DNA of 64,000 nucleotides from Diplolepis rosae (lineage: Eukaryota > Arthropoda > Insecta > Hymenoptera > Diplolepididae), in NCBI GenBank assembly GCA_030998225.1, contig JAPYXD010000698.1:2893001-2957000 (forward strand). The letters are read 5' to 3'. Under the pieces are notes generated by a model. That model was given only the letters and a program-made list of their open reading frames with translations, was not told where the DNA came from and ran no database searches. This document shows positions 1 to 19,030 of this stretch, in pieces. Within the stretch, counting starts at the first letter, position 1, and each line of letters opens with the position of its first letter. The position numbers and the translations under genes were made by a program.

Positions 1-3000
1 TCGCTTGCTTCGAATTTGACGAAGAAGATGTTCCCGAGCCATCTACTCACGTTCGTAAGCCTTCGCGATTTTTTTTGAAGAAAGACATCATTAAGGAATT
101 TCAAAAAAGTGAGGCTTTAAAAAACGAGAAAGAAAAGCACTCGGGAAAATTTTTTAGTCGTGATGTCACCGATCAAAATCCGAGTGAAATAGACGATATA
201 GATATGAATAAAGTTAGGGATGAGAGCGATGAGGCTAGGAAAGAGGAAACTGACGTGGAAATGAAAGATGTTGACGAAGTTGATAAAATGGAAGTTCTTG
301 AGAGTCAAAACAACGAAGTGAACAGTATGTGTCGCAAATCAAAAGATGAGACGATAAAAGAATTATTTAAACCTGACCAACATAAATCTCAAGTCGAAGA
401 ACTTGAGATTGTTGAGATTTTTGAAGTTGAAAGAGAAGATGAAGCGGAAAATGTGAAGAAATCTATCTCTACAATAGACACAGATATAAGATCTGATATT
501 AACAAGGCATGTCACAAGCAGATTCCAGACTCAGAATCAGAGAAGATGGAAGTCAAATCTACTGAAAAATTTCCTGATTTGATTGTCAACGAAAAGATGG
601 TTACAGAATCGGAGGATGAGTCTGTTAATTCCTTTCGACCGAATGAAAAATTATCTGATCGAATGGAGGATGTAGACATAGATAGAAATGACACAAAATA
701 TGATAATAAATCTGAAAAAAATGTTCAGTCAAAATTTGAAGAACATCGGGAAGAAGCAAAATTTGAAGGACATCAGGAAGAAGCAAAATTTGAAGAATCG
801 AAAGAAAAATTTCAAGAGAACCTTGAAGAAGCAATGCAAGAAAAATTTAAATGTGCTGAGATGGCATTCGAAGATACTTCGGAAAATGCTACACCGACTA
901 TTAAAAAACGAAGGGGCAGACCTAAAAGAATCATTTCAGTAGCAGCTGAAGTTCCAATAGAAACGACTAATAATTTGGCTTCACCACCGAAAGTAGAAAA
1001 TACCGAAAAGATTGAAAATCTTAAACAGTTAGAGGATGAGTTGAAAATTTCGGAATCAGAGAAAGATTTGCAAACAGTTAAAAAGCGAAAGCAAAGTAAG
1101 AAACTAGCACTTCGTCGTGCAAGTATGGAGCAGAAGGTAAAAGATGAAAGCCAATCGGAAACTGAGGAAAAGATTGTGGAAGCTGAGAAACCAAAGTCAA
1201 AAAGAGGACGAAAGCCGAAAGCTCGAACACCATCACAGGAGAGACCAATTCAATCGGACATTTTATTATCAGATCCAGCTTTGGACACTGATGAAAGTCA
1301 GCTTGAAAACGAAAAAAATATTCTTGATAGTGCAAAATTTCAAAAGGAAAAGCTTCATGTAGAGGCGATAGCTCTTGAAGAAGGAAAAATTTCTGAAGAT
1401 ATAAAACCAAAATTTAGAAGAGGAAGGAAACCGAAAATCCTTCGTGTACTATCGCTAGAAAAACCAATTGAATTGCAATCAAAACTTGATGGAATTCTGG
1501 GTCGTCGAGACAGTCAATCTGATATCGATGAAAAGTCTTGTGATGAAACACCTGTTGAAGAGACGCTTGTCGAAGTTACAAAATCCAAGTCAAAGAAAGG
1601 GCGAAAATCAAAGCATGCTTCTACATCATCTCATGATGAAGATATTTCAGTTTTACCCAATGAGGTATTAAATTCTGCTAATGTAGATATGTCATCTTCA
1701 GAAGAAATTGAGGCTATATCCGATAACGAATCGATACTTAAACTAGAAAAAAGAAGTAGGAGAAAAAAATTCGTTGAACTATCTAAGGAAGTCGAACAAT
1801 ACGTAGCAGAACAAAATGAGTCACAGGAACCAGAAATCGCATCACAATCTATGGAAGATGCTCAAGCTGAATCTGTGTCTAAAACTAAACCTGGAAAAAG
1901 AGGTAGGAGAAGGAAGTCTACGTCTGAAGTTATTAAGGAACAAACGTCAAATCAAAAAGTTCCAGAAACGATACCAGAAACTGAATCTGAGCCTATGGAA
2001 GAGGTTCAAGCAGAATCTGTATTAAAAAATAAACCAGAAAAAAGGATTAGGGGAAGGAAATCTACGTCTGAAGTTGTTAAGGAAGGAACACCGGATTTAC
2101 AGACTCAAGAAACTGTACCAGAAACTGAATCTGAGCCAATGGAAGAGGTTCAAGAAGAACCTATATCCAAACCTAAGCCTGAAAAAAGAGGTAGAGGAAG
2201 GAAATCTACGTCTGAAGTTATTAAGGAAGAGACACCAGATGTACAGATTCCTGATCAGATTCCAGAAAATCAGAGTGATGTTTCCGAGACAATGGAGGAG
2301 ACTCAAGCTGAACTGAAGAAATTTGAAAAAAGAGGAAGAGGAAGAAAGTCTACAGCTGAAAATATAAAAGAAGAGATGCTTGAACAGATACCAAAAGGTG
2401 AAAGTAGTGCTCAAAAGAAATCGGAAGAGGTCCTAGCTGACGAACCAAAGAAACCTGAAAAGAGAGGAAGAGGAAGAAAGTCTACAGCTGAAGTGATTAA
2501 AGAATCAGAAGCAATACTGGAATCGATTTCTGAAATTGAAAGCAATTTACCAGAGTCAATGGAGGTTTTATCTGACGCAAAAAAACCTGAAAAGCGAGGA
2601 AGAAGAAAAAAGTCTTCGACTGAAAGTCTCATGGAACTAACACCAGATCCGCAACTTTCAGAACAAATTCTGGAAAAAGTGCAAGAAATTGAAAACGAAG
2701 TTGAAGCTCCACAAGAAGCTGAGCTTGAATTAAAGACTAAAGAAGCAAAAAGGATTATACGTCGACGAAAGAAGTCAGGTGAAATAAAAGAGAAAGCACT
2801 AGATCAAATTCCAGAAGATGAAAGTGAATCACAAGGATCTAATGAGATGGAGGTTTCTAATGAAACAATACCTCCAAAAAGACTTGGTAAAAGAAACAAA
2901 TCAACTTCACTGGTACCTGAAATTCTTACTGAAGTCCCATCGCCGGAAGAACAGATACAGGTAATTGAGAGTGATTTGAAAGAACCAGTGGAATCAGAAG

Positions 3001-6000
3001 TCCCAGTTGAACCCAAGAAGAGAGGCAGGAGAAAGAAGTCATCCACTGAAGTTAAAGAACCAATAGATGAAGTTACAGAACCTGAGAAAAAAATTCCTGA
3101 AATAGAAAATCAACTTGAAAATGAACTGGAAATTGAAATTCCAGAATCGAAACCAAAATCTAAACTTAGCAGAAAGAAGAAGATTTTTGAACCCGTAAAA
3201 GAAGTACAAGAAGAAGAGGAAGAAGAAATGCCAAATGTTCAAAATGAAGCTCAGGAACTAAAACCAGAAAAAAAGCGAACAGGAAGACGAAGGAAGTCTG
3301 AAGTTAAAGAACTAATTGAAGAAATGCAGATATCACAACTCCAAAAAGATTTGGAGGATCCTGCCACAACTACGATGGAAATGGAACAAGATCTGCCTAT
3401 TGAAGGAACTATTTCTACCATGGACGTTGAAAATGACATTAATCTCACAGTTGGAGTGACAGAAACTATCGGAATGGGAGAACGTTTCGAAAGAACAGAA
3501 GTGGGTACGACGACTGAGATAGTTGAAACGACTGATGCAGTGGAATCTACAGAAGTGGTGGAAACAACTTCAATAGTAGAATCAACGGAAACGATTGAAT
3601 CCACAGAAATAACTCAACCCTTAGAAAATATTAAAGCAAGAGATTTGGTTAAAACTAGTGAAATTCAAGTACATCCTAAAGTTGATTCTTCCAATGATGG
3701 TGTTTCAAGGGTTGAAATTAAAACTTTTTTAGAAGATAAAAATGTTGAATCAAAGTCATCTGAGTCGAACAACACAATTGTAAATAATACTGAAAAGTCA
3801 AGGTCTTATGCACAAAATTTTGACTTGGAAATGCTTCCGCCTAAGAAATCTCAGATCAAGAAATTTGAATTGTCACAAATGGAATTTTTGGAAAGTGGGA
3901 TGTCGAATAATAAGAAATCAATAGATGTGAAGACTGTGAGAAAATTGGACGATATGGGAAACATGGAACTCGAAATTAAGTGCCAGGGTAATACCGAAGT
4001 CTCTAGACCCTTAGAAGAAGTTCTTTCAGGAGAAGTGGTATCTGAGCCAAAAGATTTAAAAATCTTAGATTCCTTGACTGAACAAGTTTCTGCCGCAGTT
4101 GTTGTAGAAACGATGCCTAGGGAAATTAACCAACTTTCCGAAATGACAACTGAGAAAGGATTTTCCACAATGGATCATAAACATATGGACGAGGAGACAT
4201 CAGATAAAATGGAAGACAAATTTGCTATGATCGAGAGAAAATTAGAAGAAATGGAATCAGTCTCGCCAAAAACTGTCAGGGAAGAAACTTCGGTGAACAA
4301 ATCTCCAATGCAGACAAGATACAAAGGAAAATTTACTCCTGAAACTGGATCCAGGTCTAAGAAGGACAAAGATCCATTTTCCTTAGATAGTCAAGTCAAT
4401 GCTACATTTCAGGACGTTTTTATAAAAACGTTACAAATCGACAAAGATAAAAAATCTTCGGATGATGATGAAAGTTCGCATGGCAAAGGAAAGAAGCAGA
4501 GAAAAACATTAAAGAAGAAATCTTCTGATTTGAATAATACCAATCTTAATCCGACCTCACAAATTGACACTACAGAACGAAATGTCGTGATATCTGAAGT
4601 TTCTAATTTTCAAGCACATGCAAACATTTCTGGTATAACGACTATGGGAAATTTCGAAGGTGTTGAAGTGGTTGTTGGGCAAAATATGGAAGTGGAGCAG
4701 AAAATGGAAGAGCCAATTGTACAGACAAATCAGTTTATACCCCTTACGACAGAAGTTAAAGATGCTTCTAATGAAACTACGAATTCTATGTCCTTGGGGT
4801 TAAAATTCGAAGAAACATCATTGGCTACACCTTCGCCATCATCAGAAATCTTAGTCCCAGTGAAAAAACGAGAAAAGCCTAGGATTATCGAAAATGTGGC
4901 CTTGAAAGAACCAATGATTTTGAAATCAAAATTATTGGAAAAAATGTCACCAAAAACATTGAAACACAAATTGGAAGGTGAGAGCTCCATGAAAGGAGAT
5001 TCAAGAGGCAGTCCAAGATCGAAAATGATGAAGATGGACACTTTAACACCTGGAAGAACCAAGAATCTATCTTTATCTCAGAAGATTCAAGCTTTAAAAG
5101 CTGAGGAATTAGTCACCGCGACAATTGTTGACTCCCAGAATGAGAGTTCATCTCCACAAACTCCGCAAACAATAACTGCTCTTTCTATTTCTGAAAAGTG
5201 CATTCAGCAAAGCTCTCAAAGCCTAGAAGACATGGATTTGGATATAAATAATATGCCTTTTGTTCTGAGCGAAGACGTCCTTACACCCGAAAGTATCGAA
5301 AACATGCCTGTAGTTATTTCTGGTGTAATTCCTAGTGAGGTAAAGACACCAGTTGCTCAAGTAAGTGTCTTGCCAACACCAGAAATCACTAGTTTTCCTG
5401 CTTCGCAAATAACTACCATACCCAGTGGTCACCCGACGACGTCAAATCAACAGCCGACAACATCGAGTGATTCAAGTCCTGAACTGACACTTTTGAAGAA
5501 AAAGAGTGGAACGCCGGCTATATTGAAACCGAAGATTAAAGGGAAACCTACCATAACGAGTATCAAGACAATAGTTCCCCCACTTACTGGAGGAGTAAGG
5601 AGTCTTAAATTCCAAAATCCACAAGCTGGAAAGGCAACATCTTTTATCCCCCAGAAGGGAACACCAGGAAAGTATGTCATCGTTCATAGCGCTGGTGGAC
5701 AACAAGTAAGATGCCAACAAGTCCCAGGAAAATCTGGAACTCCTCAGAAAATAGCTCTTCCCTCGAGCAAAAGTCCAGAGAGTGTTCAAATCGTTCAGCA
5801 AGATCGTAAGTTGATGATTCTATCATCTCAGTCAGTCCAGCCAAAAATAGTTCCGATAAATATTGGTAAATCTGGTGGCAAAGTTCAAAGAATCGTAACA
5901 AACAAAGGACAAATCCTTACTTCTGTAAGCCCGCAGACTTTCGCAACTTCTAAGAGTGTGATTGCATCAAAGGGTGATGCGAATTCACCCACCACTTCGA

Positions 6001-9000
6001 AGCTTTCTGGCCAGAAGATTATCAACCCCCAGGGTATTATTTCACACAAAGGTGTCCTTACACCTATAGCAGGAACAATTAATAAGTCTGGGATAATTGG
6101 AACTCTTTCGCCAACTATTCTGACTAAAGGTGGAATGTTTACAACCATTAGTGGTTCTCCAATATCAGGAAGGCCAATTCTTTCGAAAAATTTAGTAGCT
6201 AAGGGTAATACGATCCTTTCTTCAAATGTAGGGTCTTCAAAGAACATTTTAGCAACTGTACCTCAGACTATTGTTAGCTCCAAGGGAACTGTTCTTACCC
6301 CAATAACTGGACAACAAGTCAAAGCTCTTGCAGGCAAAGCTCCACAGAAAGGATCGAAACTTCACTACCAAACAATACAAAAGAAAGTGCCGATGTCGAT
6401 TATTCAAAAAGGCCAGATTTCTACAACTCCCCAAAAAGCAGGTCCTCTCAAAATAACCGGAGGTACAGTTATGTATCAAACTTCATCAGATCAAAAATCG
6501 TCTCCAGTTCATGTTAAAAAGGGTGTGAGACAAATTGTTCAGCAAGGTACGCCTGTTTTGATTTCTTCGGCTAACGAATCCATTCAACAAACGAGTGTTC
6601 TCTCACCTGCTAACCAACGAGGTAAACTAATTACCTCTAGTTCCTATCAAAAAATTAATATGCCTAAAGCAACAGGTCGACAAACGAGAGTTCATCAAAA
6701 GATAATACATAAATCTCAAGAGTCTTTAATTAGCCAAGCTAGCTCGCCTCAAATTTCTCCTGTTGCTCGAGTAGCTAAATCGACAATAATCTCTAAATCT
6801 TCTCCTTCAAGACAAACTCAGTCTCCGAGACCAAAGAATAAGGTTCAGAGAAATATTCTCAGTGCAGCTTTGAACTCGATTGCAACAACTACATCAACAT
6901 TGAGTCCTACCACTTATTCGATTTCTCTTGCTGTTCCACCTTTGGAACCAATCAGTCAGGATAAGAAACCGAAAATAGAAGAAGTCCTGGAACAACAGAC
7001 TTCTTTGGAAGAACCGAAGCCATCGGAGTTAACGAATGAAGTCAGCGAAGCCAAAATTACTTCTCAACCTCAGATAATCGCTGTGCCGATTGAAGACAGC
7101 GACGGGACACAAACTTTCATGCTAGTGACGACAGATGAACAAGGTCAGATCCAATCGTTAGATAACAATACGCTGATGTCTTTAGAAGGAACTCTCGATA
7201 ATATTGTTCTTCAGTACGACAATGGAACCGTTTCGACTTTACACACTTCTGGAAGCCACGCGAATCAACCTCCGATGTTGGAAACCTTCCCATCATCAGA
7301 GATAGTTCAGACCACAAGTCAAGATATTTTAGCAGCTGCTTTGGCAAACACAGATTTCCAGCAGGAAATTGGATTGCCAGAAACTGTGACTTCCAGTGTT
7401 ATAAACACTGGTTTGACCCAGACAAGTTTGATAAACCAGACTATCATGCAGTCCACTATTATTCCACCTACCGAGCCAATTTCATCTCCTTCAGTACTTG
7501 AAACTTCTCTGACCTTGAATCAACCAATCATGACTCCTCTAGAGGTTCCAAGTAGTTTATCTATTCAATCTCAGTCAAGTCAAGCTTCAGCGGCTACGAC
7601 GATACCAACGTCTTTAGAACTCCCGATTACTATTACGAGTCCAAATATTTCTTTCATCGCTGGAGAAGCACAGATTCAGATTCCTGGGAACTCGATGCCA
7701 GATATTGGAGAGACTATGGAAACTTCTACGACTGAAATTACACAAGCAGAAACACCTGTAACTCAGTACTTAGTAATTCCTAATATAGAAGAAGGAATGA
7801 CGATTGGTACTCAAGAGATTCAGGGTGACGATAAAAATATTCCGACGGTGTCTTATTCAGTTTCAATACCAGAAAATATGATTTTGGATAGCTCACAAGT
7901 TCAGACAACACCTTCCATGCCGATTATTGACGATTCCTTCGTGGAAGATGTTCAGTATAATGCGTCTGTTGAGACGACAGTGGCGAATGAACAGAACTTT
8001 ACAGACGTTTCTGTGTCGGAAATGTTGGTTTCAAAGGCCTCTGCTGTTTCGGACAACGTAGCGCTTCAAGACGTGACTGTTTCCTCTGAAATGATCGTCA
8101 CATCGCAGGAAAATGAAAGTCAAATGTCTCAGGAAAATATAATGTTGGCTGAGGAGTCAATAACGACAAATAATATCCAAGAAGAGTCGGTGGTTTCAGA
8201 AGAGGTTTATACTTCTCAAGAGGTTCCAGTGTCAACTGAAGAGCAAATTTTATCCCAGGAAGTTGTTGAGGGATCGGAAGGAGCGTGTGATGCCACTTCG
8301 GAGACAAGTTTGGAAGTTCAATCGACAGAGACTTGTCCTTATGAAATAACAAACTCAAGTGAAGTTCAGATCGAAGCTTCTGAAGTTGAGGTCGAGGCTT
8401 CTCATGTTCAGATCGAAGCTTCTGAAGTTGAGGTAGAGGCTTCTCATGTTCAGATTGAGGCTTCTGAAGTTGATGTCGAGGCTTCTCATGTTCAAATCGA
8501 GGCTTCTGAAGTTGATGTCGAGGCTTCTCATGTTCAGATTGAGGCTTCTGAAGTTGAAGTAGAGGCTTCTGATATTGTACTTGAAGCTTCTCACGTCGAA
8601 ATTGAGACGTCTCAAGATCAGATTGAAACTTCTCAGGTTCAGATAAAAACTTCTGAAGATCACATTGAGACTTCCCAGGTTCAGATTGAAAGTTCGCAAG
8701 ATCAGATTGAATCTTCTCAGGATATTGAGACGTCTGACGAAATTCAAATTGCTCAAGAGATTGATGCACCTCAAGATCAGATCCAGATCTATGACCAGGC
8801 AGATACTTCTGATGAGGCTGAGGCTGTTGGGAGTCTTAACGAGCCAATCGAAAAGCTCCAAATTAATGATACCCAGTCGCTTGAAAACGAGAAATCTGCC
8901 ACTTCAAATAAAGAGAATTCAGAAGTTTTGCCATCAGAGTCGTTGGAGCATGTAGATGAAAATATGGAGATTGAGGAAGTGCAAAATGTTCATTATAATT

Positions 9001-11071
9001 TAGAAAGTTCGAGGATCTCGCAAGCAGATGAATTGTCGTCTCAAGTGGAAGAAGATCATATTATGAGGCATGATTCAAGAATTAATTTTGAAGATACTGT
9101 TACCGAGACTAGTCAAGAAGCGCCATCTCAGTCCTATGGACAGTTTGATAGTTCGATGGCTAGCGATACCAGGGAAGTACCTAGTCAATCTGCCAAATCC
9201 GAAAACTCGAGGGAACCTTCGCAGTCGATGGGGTATGAACCTATGGAAACTGACGAGATTGTTGTCTCTGGTGAGTTCCATTAAATGCGTAATTTTTATT
9301 TATTTCTAAAAATATAGAACTATTAGGGAATTTTCGCGAAACACCTGGAATTTTGAAGTCATTAATTTAAATATTGATAAATTAAAAGGTTTTTTTAAGT
9401 TAAAAGCCTAAAAAAATTAAAGTTCAAACATTTCAAAAAGCCAGTAGAATAGAAAGCTGCTAAAAATGTATAAATATAATATTTGTTTATCAAATTAATT
9501 AGTTGAGTTTTATGGACCTGGGCTCGAATCCCAGCGCAGTTGAAAGCGTCTTTTTTCCACAGAAAGATTTCCAAATTCTTTAAATATTTGTTTATATTAA
9601 TAATATTTTTGACAATTTATGAATAACAAGATTTTTTTAAATAGGAAATAAAAATGTTCTAATTACAAGCTCACATTTTAAATTTTATAATTATATTTCA
9701 ATTGATATTATGAATATGTTGTATCTATCAAATACTCTACTTCACTAAAACCTTTAAGTCACTGATTTCCTTCAAAATTGAACTTCTGAGTCTCTGTAAC
9801 TCAGGAAAAATTTTTGTCTGAATTTAAGTTGTGTGAAATCCTGGATTTCAGAATTTCACCTGTAATTTTTAATTACAGGTGAGCCCCCGACGCAGTCTTT
9901 CGAGGATTCAAAAACAAGTGAGGCCACGCAATCATATGAAGCATTAGATGTCAACACTGATGCTCCAACTCAGTCTTTCAATGAAATTGGGCAATGCCAA
10001 AGCGATCGAATATCCGACGGTGATGCGAACGACGATCAAAGTTTCCCAACGCAAAGTTACGATGTAGGAAAAATGGATAACCTTTCCGAAAATTTGGAAA
10101 CTGATCTTGAAGTTAGTCAGGAAGGAAACATTCCTTCTCAATCTAACGACATAGGAACCGACGAAATCGGAACTTCCTTTGTATCAACTAATAACTCCAA
10201 TCTAAACGAAGATGAGACTGCAAGTTCCTCTTATGTTCCTGAAACTCCTGAAACGCAAGAACGAGACCAGGACCAAGAAAGTGCCATAAGCACTTCCTCT
10301 TACGAGATACCACCTTGTGAGGAACTTAACATTGCCTCTTCCAGTGTTATTCCAGACACTTCTGAGCACTCTAGCATTCACGATAATGGAATCCTCGAAA
10401 TACCAACTTCGTCTTACAGTCTCAATCCCGATAGTAGCTCGACCCATGTAGACTCAGTTCCGACTTCTAGTTATGAGGATCAAGTGATTCTTGAGCAAAA
10501 CGTCTCCACCTCCTACCAAGTGCCAATTTCAATGCCTCGTCTTGACGAATCTTCTTCCCAGAATTTCGTTACTGAGAGCTCTGATCGTAGAAACGAACCT
10601 ACAAGTTACTTCCGGGAAGCTGCAGCCAGCTACTATGGATCTGTTCACCAGGATGCAAATTCCAGATTAGTCGAAGATCCTCAGGAAGAAGTGACTCCAA
10701 GTTATTATGAAACCAATCCTCAGGACATCAGTTCCGAGGCTAGCCAAAGTTACTTTGCACCTGAGGAAGCAACTCCCAGTTATGCGAGTCATAGCGTTTC
10801 TCCAAGTTATTATGATCCTCCTCCAGAAGGAGAAGCAAGTCAGAGTTATTATTCTTCTCATGATCCAGAGAGGACAGAACAATCTTCGCAAAATATGGAG
10901 GCTTCACAAAGTTTCTACCAGGAGGACGAATTGAGACTGAGGCAAAGAGGAGAGGCTACACCCACATATTCTGATAGGTACCCCGTTGAATATGCATCAA
11001 CAGATTCGCCTTTGGAAAGGCATGACTTGGTTGAAAGCTCTGTTCCCGCGACGAGACCCACAGAAAGATAA
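1..11071 (+). CDS. Large AT-hook-repeat, Ser/Tyr-rich protein, 3' part of gene (5' end outside window)
   Basis: Two exons are seen: <1-9270 and 9879-11071. The frame is open to the left edge, and no ATG lies before the TTG at 75, so the true start is outside the window. The donor is GTGAGT at 9271 and the acceptor TTACAG at 9873-9878; the split Gly codon (G|GT) keeps the frame, and the protein ends TRPTER. Modules in order: an acidic Lys/Glu-rich stretch; an AT-hook core KRRGRPKR near 908-931; RGRKPK and RGRGRKS repeats to about 3300; Ser/Thr/Gln/Pro-rich sequence (about 5200-8200); a 42-bp coding repeat (8382-8591); and a C-terminus of ASQSYY/TPSYY-type repeats. AT-hooks bind the minor groove of AT-rich DNA, so a nuclear chromatin-associated role is inferred. 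No catalytic or zinc-finger domain is visible in this part. I do not recognise the orthologue. The length and absence of stops over more than 10 kb make it a real gene. Confidence 0.88.
1880..3310 (+). repeat. Coding array of AT-hook-like basic modules in gene 1
   Basis: About ten diverged copies of a module of roughly 40-60 codons: an acidic spacer followed by KPEKRGRGRKST or variants (KRGRRRKS, KRIRGRKS, KRGRRKKS), then a Ser/Thr-Glu-Val-Ile-Lys-Glu tail. The cores at about 2190, 2330 and 2465 are nearly identical; later copies are eroded. This resembles AT-hook arrays of chromatin proteins, but the canonical RGRP core occurs only in the KRRGRPKR motif near 908-931. Growth by internal duplication is inferred. 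Confidence 0.75.
8382..8591 (+). repeat. 42-bp tandem coding repeat (14 residues x 5) in gene 1
   Basis: Units start at 8382, 8424, 8466, 8508 and 8550 and each encodes a variant of EVEVEASHVQIEAS. Shorter, looser units of the form xQIExS continue to about 8740. The nucleotide identity between units is high, so this is a recent coding minisatellite, and its length may vary between individuals. Confidence 0.85.
9271..9878 (+). other. Intron of gene 1
   Basis: AT-rich intron bounded by GTGAGT and a pyrimidine/AT-rich TTACAG. Reading through the donor gives a stop at 9282-9284; splicing restores a 397-codon extension of the same Ser/Glu/Gln-rich character. A tRNA T-arm-like motif at about 9519-9540 has no matching A box. 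Nothing else is seen. Confidence 0.85.
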
Positions 11072-12975
11072 TACGACTTTTGAAGTCCTCGATCGAAGTG
11101 TTTTTATATGGACTTCCCCAGTGGTAGCCATTAGATTCGGGTCTATTAAAGTGTAAATATTACTTTAAGCTTTCAAATGGTAGCTTTAAGAATAGAATAA
11201 GTCTTATAATTATAATTTATGATTATAATCATACATTAGGGAGTGAATGTATTGGTTCTGGAGCGGATACAATCCGTAACTCGGATGTTTTTCAGAACTT
11301 CTGCACTTGTTTAAACTTTAAAAATAAACAAATAATTGCATAAGTTCTCAAATATCAGTTTTCTAAGAGTCTCGTTGTGGTACATAATGCTATGGGTATT
11401 GTTTCATTGCTTCGAGATAAATTGTCGACTGCAATCTATCGCCTTAAAAATTGAAAAAGAGTTTTTAACCACAAATAATGAGCAGATAATTTTATATCTC
11501 TTGGAAATAACCGTTGTGCTCTTCATTATGTTGATTGGAAATAACGTTATCGTTTTGTGTCAAAGTAGGCGCTGATTGGAATAATAGAATGGTATTTTTA
11601 CATGTGTTCTTTACACTGGTCACTATTAAGAACTGAATTTTATTGTTATCCAGGTTCTAGGGTCTGATTCTTCGTTTGAATAAAAATTTGCATCGACAGA
11701 TTAAGTAGCACAATACTTTCTAGATTTTTTATATTTTTAGAATCTGCGGCTCGTGGAGCAAAACGAAGAAATCTGGACCGTTTGAAGACTTCATTTAATT
11801 TTTACGTTTTAAAAATATTAAATTTGATTCAGATTTCCTATTTCTCACTCCGCTTGGCAATATTTAAGATTTCTAAAACAGGTGTATGAGCGGAAAGGGA
11901 ATTTGATCGTTAAGGTTTAATGTTTACTTTGTAGGAATTAGTATAAATCAATATGAACATAAAAAGCCTATTATTTCAACTATACTACTGTAATCTGCGT
12001 GTTACGAGATAATTGTAAGTGAAAAGAAAGATCAAGATATTCGTGGAAAATGCTTCTTGCTTGCTCCGTCGAAAGCTGTACATAAAGGATGTACTTGTGC
12101 CGGAATGTTACGGTTGTAGGATTAAAAATGAGACAGACTAGACGTTAATAGAATTCGGAGAGCGAGGTACGAGATACCTAACTATATTTATATTTTATAA
12201 TAATGATGTTAATAAGTGAAAGTAAATAAGAAAAAAATAGCATCGAAAACATGGCTAAGTATTCTCTCGTATCAACACCAACTGTAATATTGCATTCTAC
12301 TTCTATAAAAAAGAAAACATTGTCATTCTCTAACCATGACGTTCTGTATTCTTTCTTCATATAAGAATATGTAAATTACAATGCAAGTTTTTACATGGTA
12401 TCAACGATATCAAGCAACGCGCATTTTCTAAGGAATCCTGATAATAATTATATTCTTTATAGTCTCACGTTATTCAAAATACATATGTTTTTATTTCTCG
12501 TGACAATTTTAAACAGTCACGTGTGTACATATTACCTATGTTGATACCAAGATTAATAAAGAATTATAAATCATATTATTAGGTTTTGGTGATTGAAAAT
12601 GTCGTTAACGAAGTGTTTGATGTTTTTTCTATTTAAATGTTTTTTTTCCTTCTTAAATTTAGATTAATTCAATTTCCAATAAAGTTGAATCGTTTGAAAA
12701 AATGTTTTTGGAAGTTTTTATTTTTATAGCAAACAAGAATTTTGCTTTCCAGATTAGGAAATAAGAAAGAAATAGTTTCACTATTCATAAATTTTAATAC
12801 AAGTACATTTGGAAATAAACAGGCAAGATTTTCTATAAAACATTTTATTCAAAACATGTTTAAAAACAATACATTACAATAATTAACATTATACAGTTTC
12901 ACGCATATTTAAATCTAAACAGTCTGTTTCACGCTCACTTAAACGAATTTGAATATGATGATTAGAATCATACTT
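11072..12975. other. 3' UTR of gene 1 and convergent intergenic space with Vps34
   Basis: AT-rich, no sustained reading frame. AATAAA hexamers on the plus strand at 11323-11328 and 12555-12560 are candidate 3' ends for gene 1. On the minus strand a TTTATT (AATAAA in sense) at 12844-12849 lies about 130 bases downstream of the Vps34 stop and is the likely end of that gene. The two genes are convergent and their 3' ends are separated by only a few hundred bases. Confidence 0.6.
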
Positions 12976-18262
<5,287 letters not shown>

Positions 18263-18732
18263 TGTATTGTATAAATTGGCGATTCTTGAAAAGTGAATGT
18301 AATTCAATTACTTCCAGTTCTTATCACAAGTGATTGTTGATTGTTTTTCTATTATCAATTATGAACACATTTACAGATCACTGTAAGATCCAGAGCTGAG
18401 CCATCAAAAATGATTTAGATACATGCATACTTTCTTATCCGCTTTCTATACATAAATGAGGTGTTTTTTCCCCAAAAAGGGCTAAAATGATATATTATTC
18501 AATATTTTCCACTTGATGTTATGTTATTATTACTGTCATGCTTTTAAAATATAAATAAATACGTAATATGTTTGAAAAAGTGTATGATGGAAAACACGGT
18601 TTCAGCATGCATATGCACATATGCATTGGACATAAAAAAACTACAGAAAACTACAGAGTACGGAGTACCAAAGGTCCAAAGCAGACCAAAAGACATTATA
18701 GCATAGATGCTGCATAGATCAATCGTGAGGAC
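18263..18732. other. Upstream region of Vps34
   Basis: 470 bases upstream of the Vps34 ATG; should contain its promoter and 5' UTR. No TATA box or other motif could be assigned with confidence. There is an AT-rich stretch at 18500-18560 and no open reading frame of note. Confidence 0.4.
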
Positions 18733-18884
18733 CAGGGTTGCATACTTAACATACCTTAGGTAACTTACGTAGTTTTTTTACATGTAAATGACGTGCGTAA
18801 TTTAAGTCTCTAGTTTTTTACATGTAATTTACGTCTTCAAGATGGCGACTGCGTTTATATAGAAAATAAACATATGTAACCTAA

Positions 18885-19030
18885 AGGAGGAATTACACCT
18901 CTGCATGCAGGTTACCATGGTAACATATTAGTGGGAAAGAAATAGGAAAATTGTCCGTCTCTTTCTCTCTTGTATGTTACCATGGTAACCTGCATGCATA
19001 ATTCCTGCATGCCGAGGTGTAATACCTCCT
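18885..19030. mobile_element. PIF/Harbinger-like MITE, 146 bp, TSD TAA
   Basis: Starts AGGAGGAATTACACCTC and ends in a near-perfect inverted copy; inner arms contain ACCATGGTAAC and GCATGC. TAA flanks both sides (18882-18884, 19031-19033). The paralogous repeat copy at about 25255-25270 lacks it and reads across with a single TAA, giving an empty site. The 3-bp TAA/TTA duplication is typical of the PIF/Harbinger superfamily. A relative lies at 33583-33743. Confidence 0.82.

Noticed and set aside
75..77. TTG at the head of the gene 1 frame as a start codon
   Set aside because: The frame is open back to the window edge and reads in the same acidic style; a eukaryotic TTG start is not supported.
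8098..8861. Long antisense frames opposite the 42-bp repeat (223 and 168 codons)
   Set aside because: They follow from the repetitive codon pattern of gene 1; no domain, no splice context.
9510..9545. tRNA-like T-arm CTGGGCTCGAATCCCAG in the gene 1 intron
   Set aside because: No D-arm, anticodon arm or A box at the right distance; at most a decayed tRNA-derived SINE fragment.
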